Source of the DNA: Ficedula albicollis
Lineage: Eukaryota > Chordata > Aves > Passeriformes > Muscicapidae
Direction: 5' to 3'
DNA: 64,000 nt
Assembly (NCBI RefSeq): GCF_000247815.1
Contig: NC_021674.1
Coordinates: 28,646,901 to 28,710,900, forward strand
Shown here: piece by piece, positions 63,642-64,000 of the stretch
Layout of the letters: each line of letters begins with the position of its first letter
How positions within the stretch are numbered: the first letter of the stretch is position 1
Translations under genes and position numbers: made by a program
Notes under the pieces: model-generated
Seen by the model: the letters and a program-made list of their open reading frames with translations, nothing else
Databases searched by the model: none
What the model was told of the DNA's origin: nothing

Positions 63642-64000
63642 CAGATTTGCACACCAGCAGGTTCTGCTACTTTAAAGTATTCCATTGATGCAGAACAAAA
63701 GAAAATAGCCCTGCCATTTCATCACAGTGAGTCAGTTTTCTGATGCTCTCCAGACTCATACCCCAAAGTATGAGACTGAGAGTCCTTGTCAGTTCCTGGC
63801 TTTTAGTACTCTTTAGAGTGATGTGCAAAAGAAGGGTGAATGAGCTCGGAACACGTCAGGCAGAAGCCAACTACCATGAAAAAACATTCACGCTGCCAAG
63901 GCACTTATCCTTGAACTTTTAAAATCAACTATTCAAGAGGGCACTGCTGTTGAAACCCAGGTAGTATCCTAATATAGCTTTTACAGCCTTTGGCAGAAAC

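Larger units (their letters stand above)
57081..64000. other. Non-coding stretch, no gene recognised
   Basis: Unique-looking DNA to the window end. Frames of up to 145 codons occur (60073-60510 minus, 61528-61926 minus, 63312-63743 plus) but have no domains I recognise; the last runs through a tandem duplication and an A-rich repeat. A 51-bp duplication and a CAA-rich tract are listed separately. Confidence 0.5.

Noticed and set aside
63312..63743. Open frame of 143 codons on the plus strand
   Set aside because: Runs through a 51-bp tandem duplication, T-runs and a CAA-rich tract; the composition is that of simple repeats.

Overview
The window reads as non-coding vertebrate DNA, most likely from a bird. 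The main evidence is the repeat content. There are several CR1 LINE pieces: two carry recognisable parts of the reverse-transcriptase ORF, one ends in the typical CR1 3' tail, and others are ancient and heavily decayed. There are also long terminal repeats of types I recall from avian endogenous retroviruses, and relics of old amniote SINEs (MIR-like). Composition is AT-leaning with no bacterial-style coding density. I found no convincing cellular protein-coding gene. The long open frames are artefacts of low-complexity tracts (poly-C at 25.6-26.3 kb, a 33-bp minisatellite at 35.2-35.8 kb) or remains of CR1.

Layout. 0-7 kb: unique-looking sequence with local tandem duplications, a MIR-like SINE and a CR1 3' end. 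7.2-9.3 kb: a probable solo LTR, then an assembly gap (41 N) whose right edge is a patchwork of a displaced 87-bp copy and the tail of a second LTR of the same family. 15.1-16.3 kb: a 5'-truncated CR1 on the plus strand holding three separate internal tandem duplications. 17.2-17.6 and 22.0-23.0 kb: decayed CR1 on the minus strand. 18.98-19.41 kb: a triplicated 117-155-bp unit. 25.6-26.3 kb: an uninterrupted run of 754 C. 31.4 kb: (GATA)13. 35.2-35.8 kb: a very homogeneous GGAT/GAT higher-order minisatellite. 38.4 kb: MIR-like SINE. 40.9-41.9 kb: ancient CR1. 45.7-46.4 kb: a second triplicated unit. 46.8-50.9 kb: a repeat cluster (LTR on minus, CR1 on plus, old CR1 on minus, near-complete solo LTR on plus). 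55-57 kb: old SINE tail and CR1 3' end. The remainder to 64 kb shows little beyond simple repeats.

The most unusual property is the number of short head-to-tail duplications (39 to about 266 bp, usually two copies, sometimes three, nearly identical or differing by a 9-18-bp indel). I count about 16 loci in 64 kb, inside and outside transposons. Together with the poly-C block and the patchwork gap edge, this is either a real local duplication tendency or a signature of assembly error; the sequence alone cannot decide. A few splice-site-flanked open stretches (30.9, 42.7, 53.1 kb) are listed as weak exon candidates. No candidate for a new multi-gene system was found.
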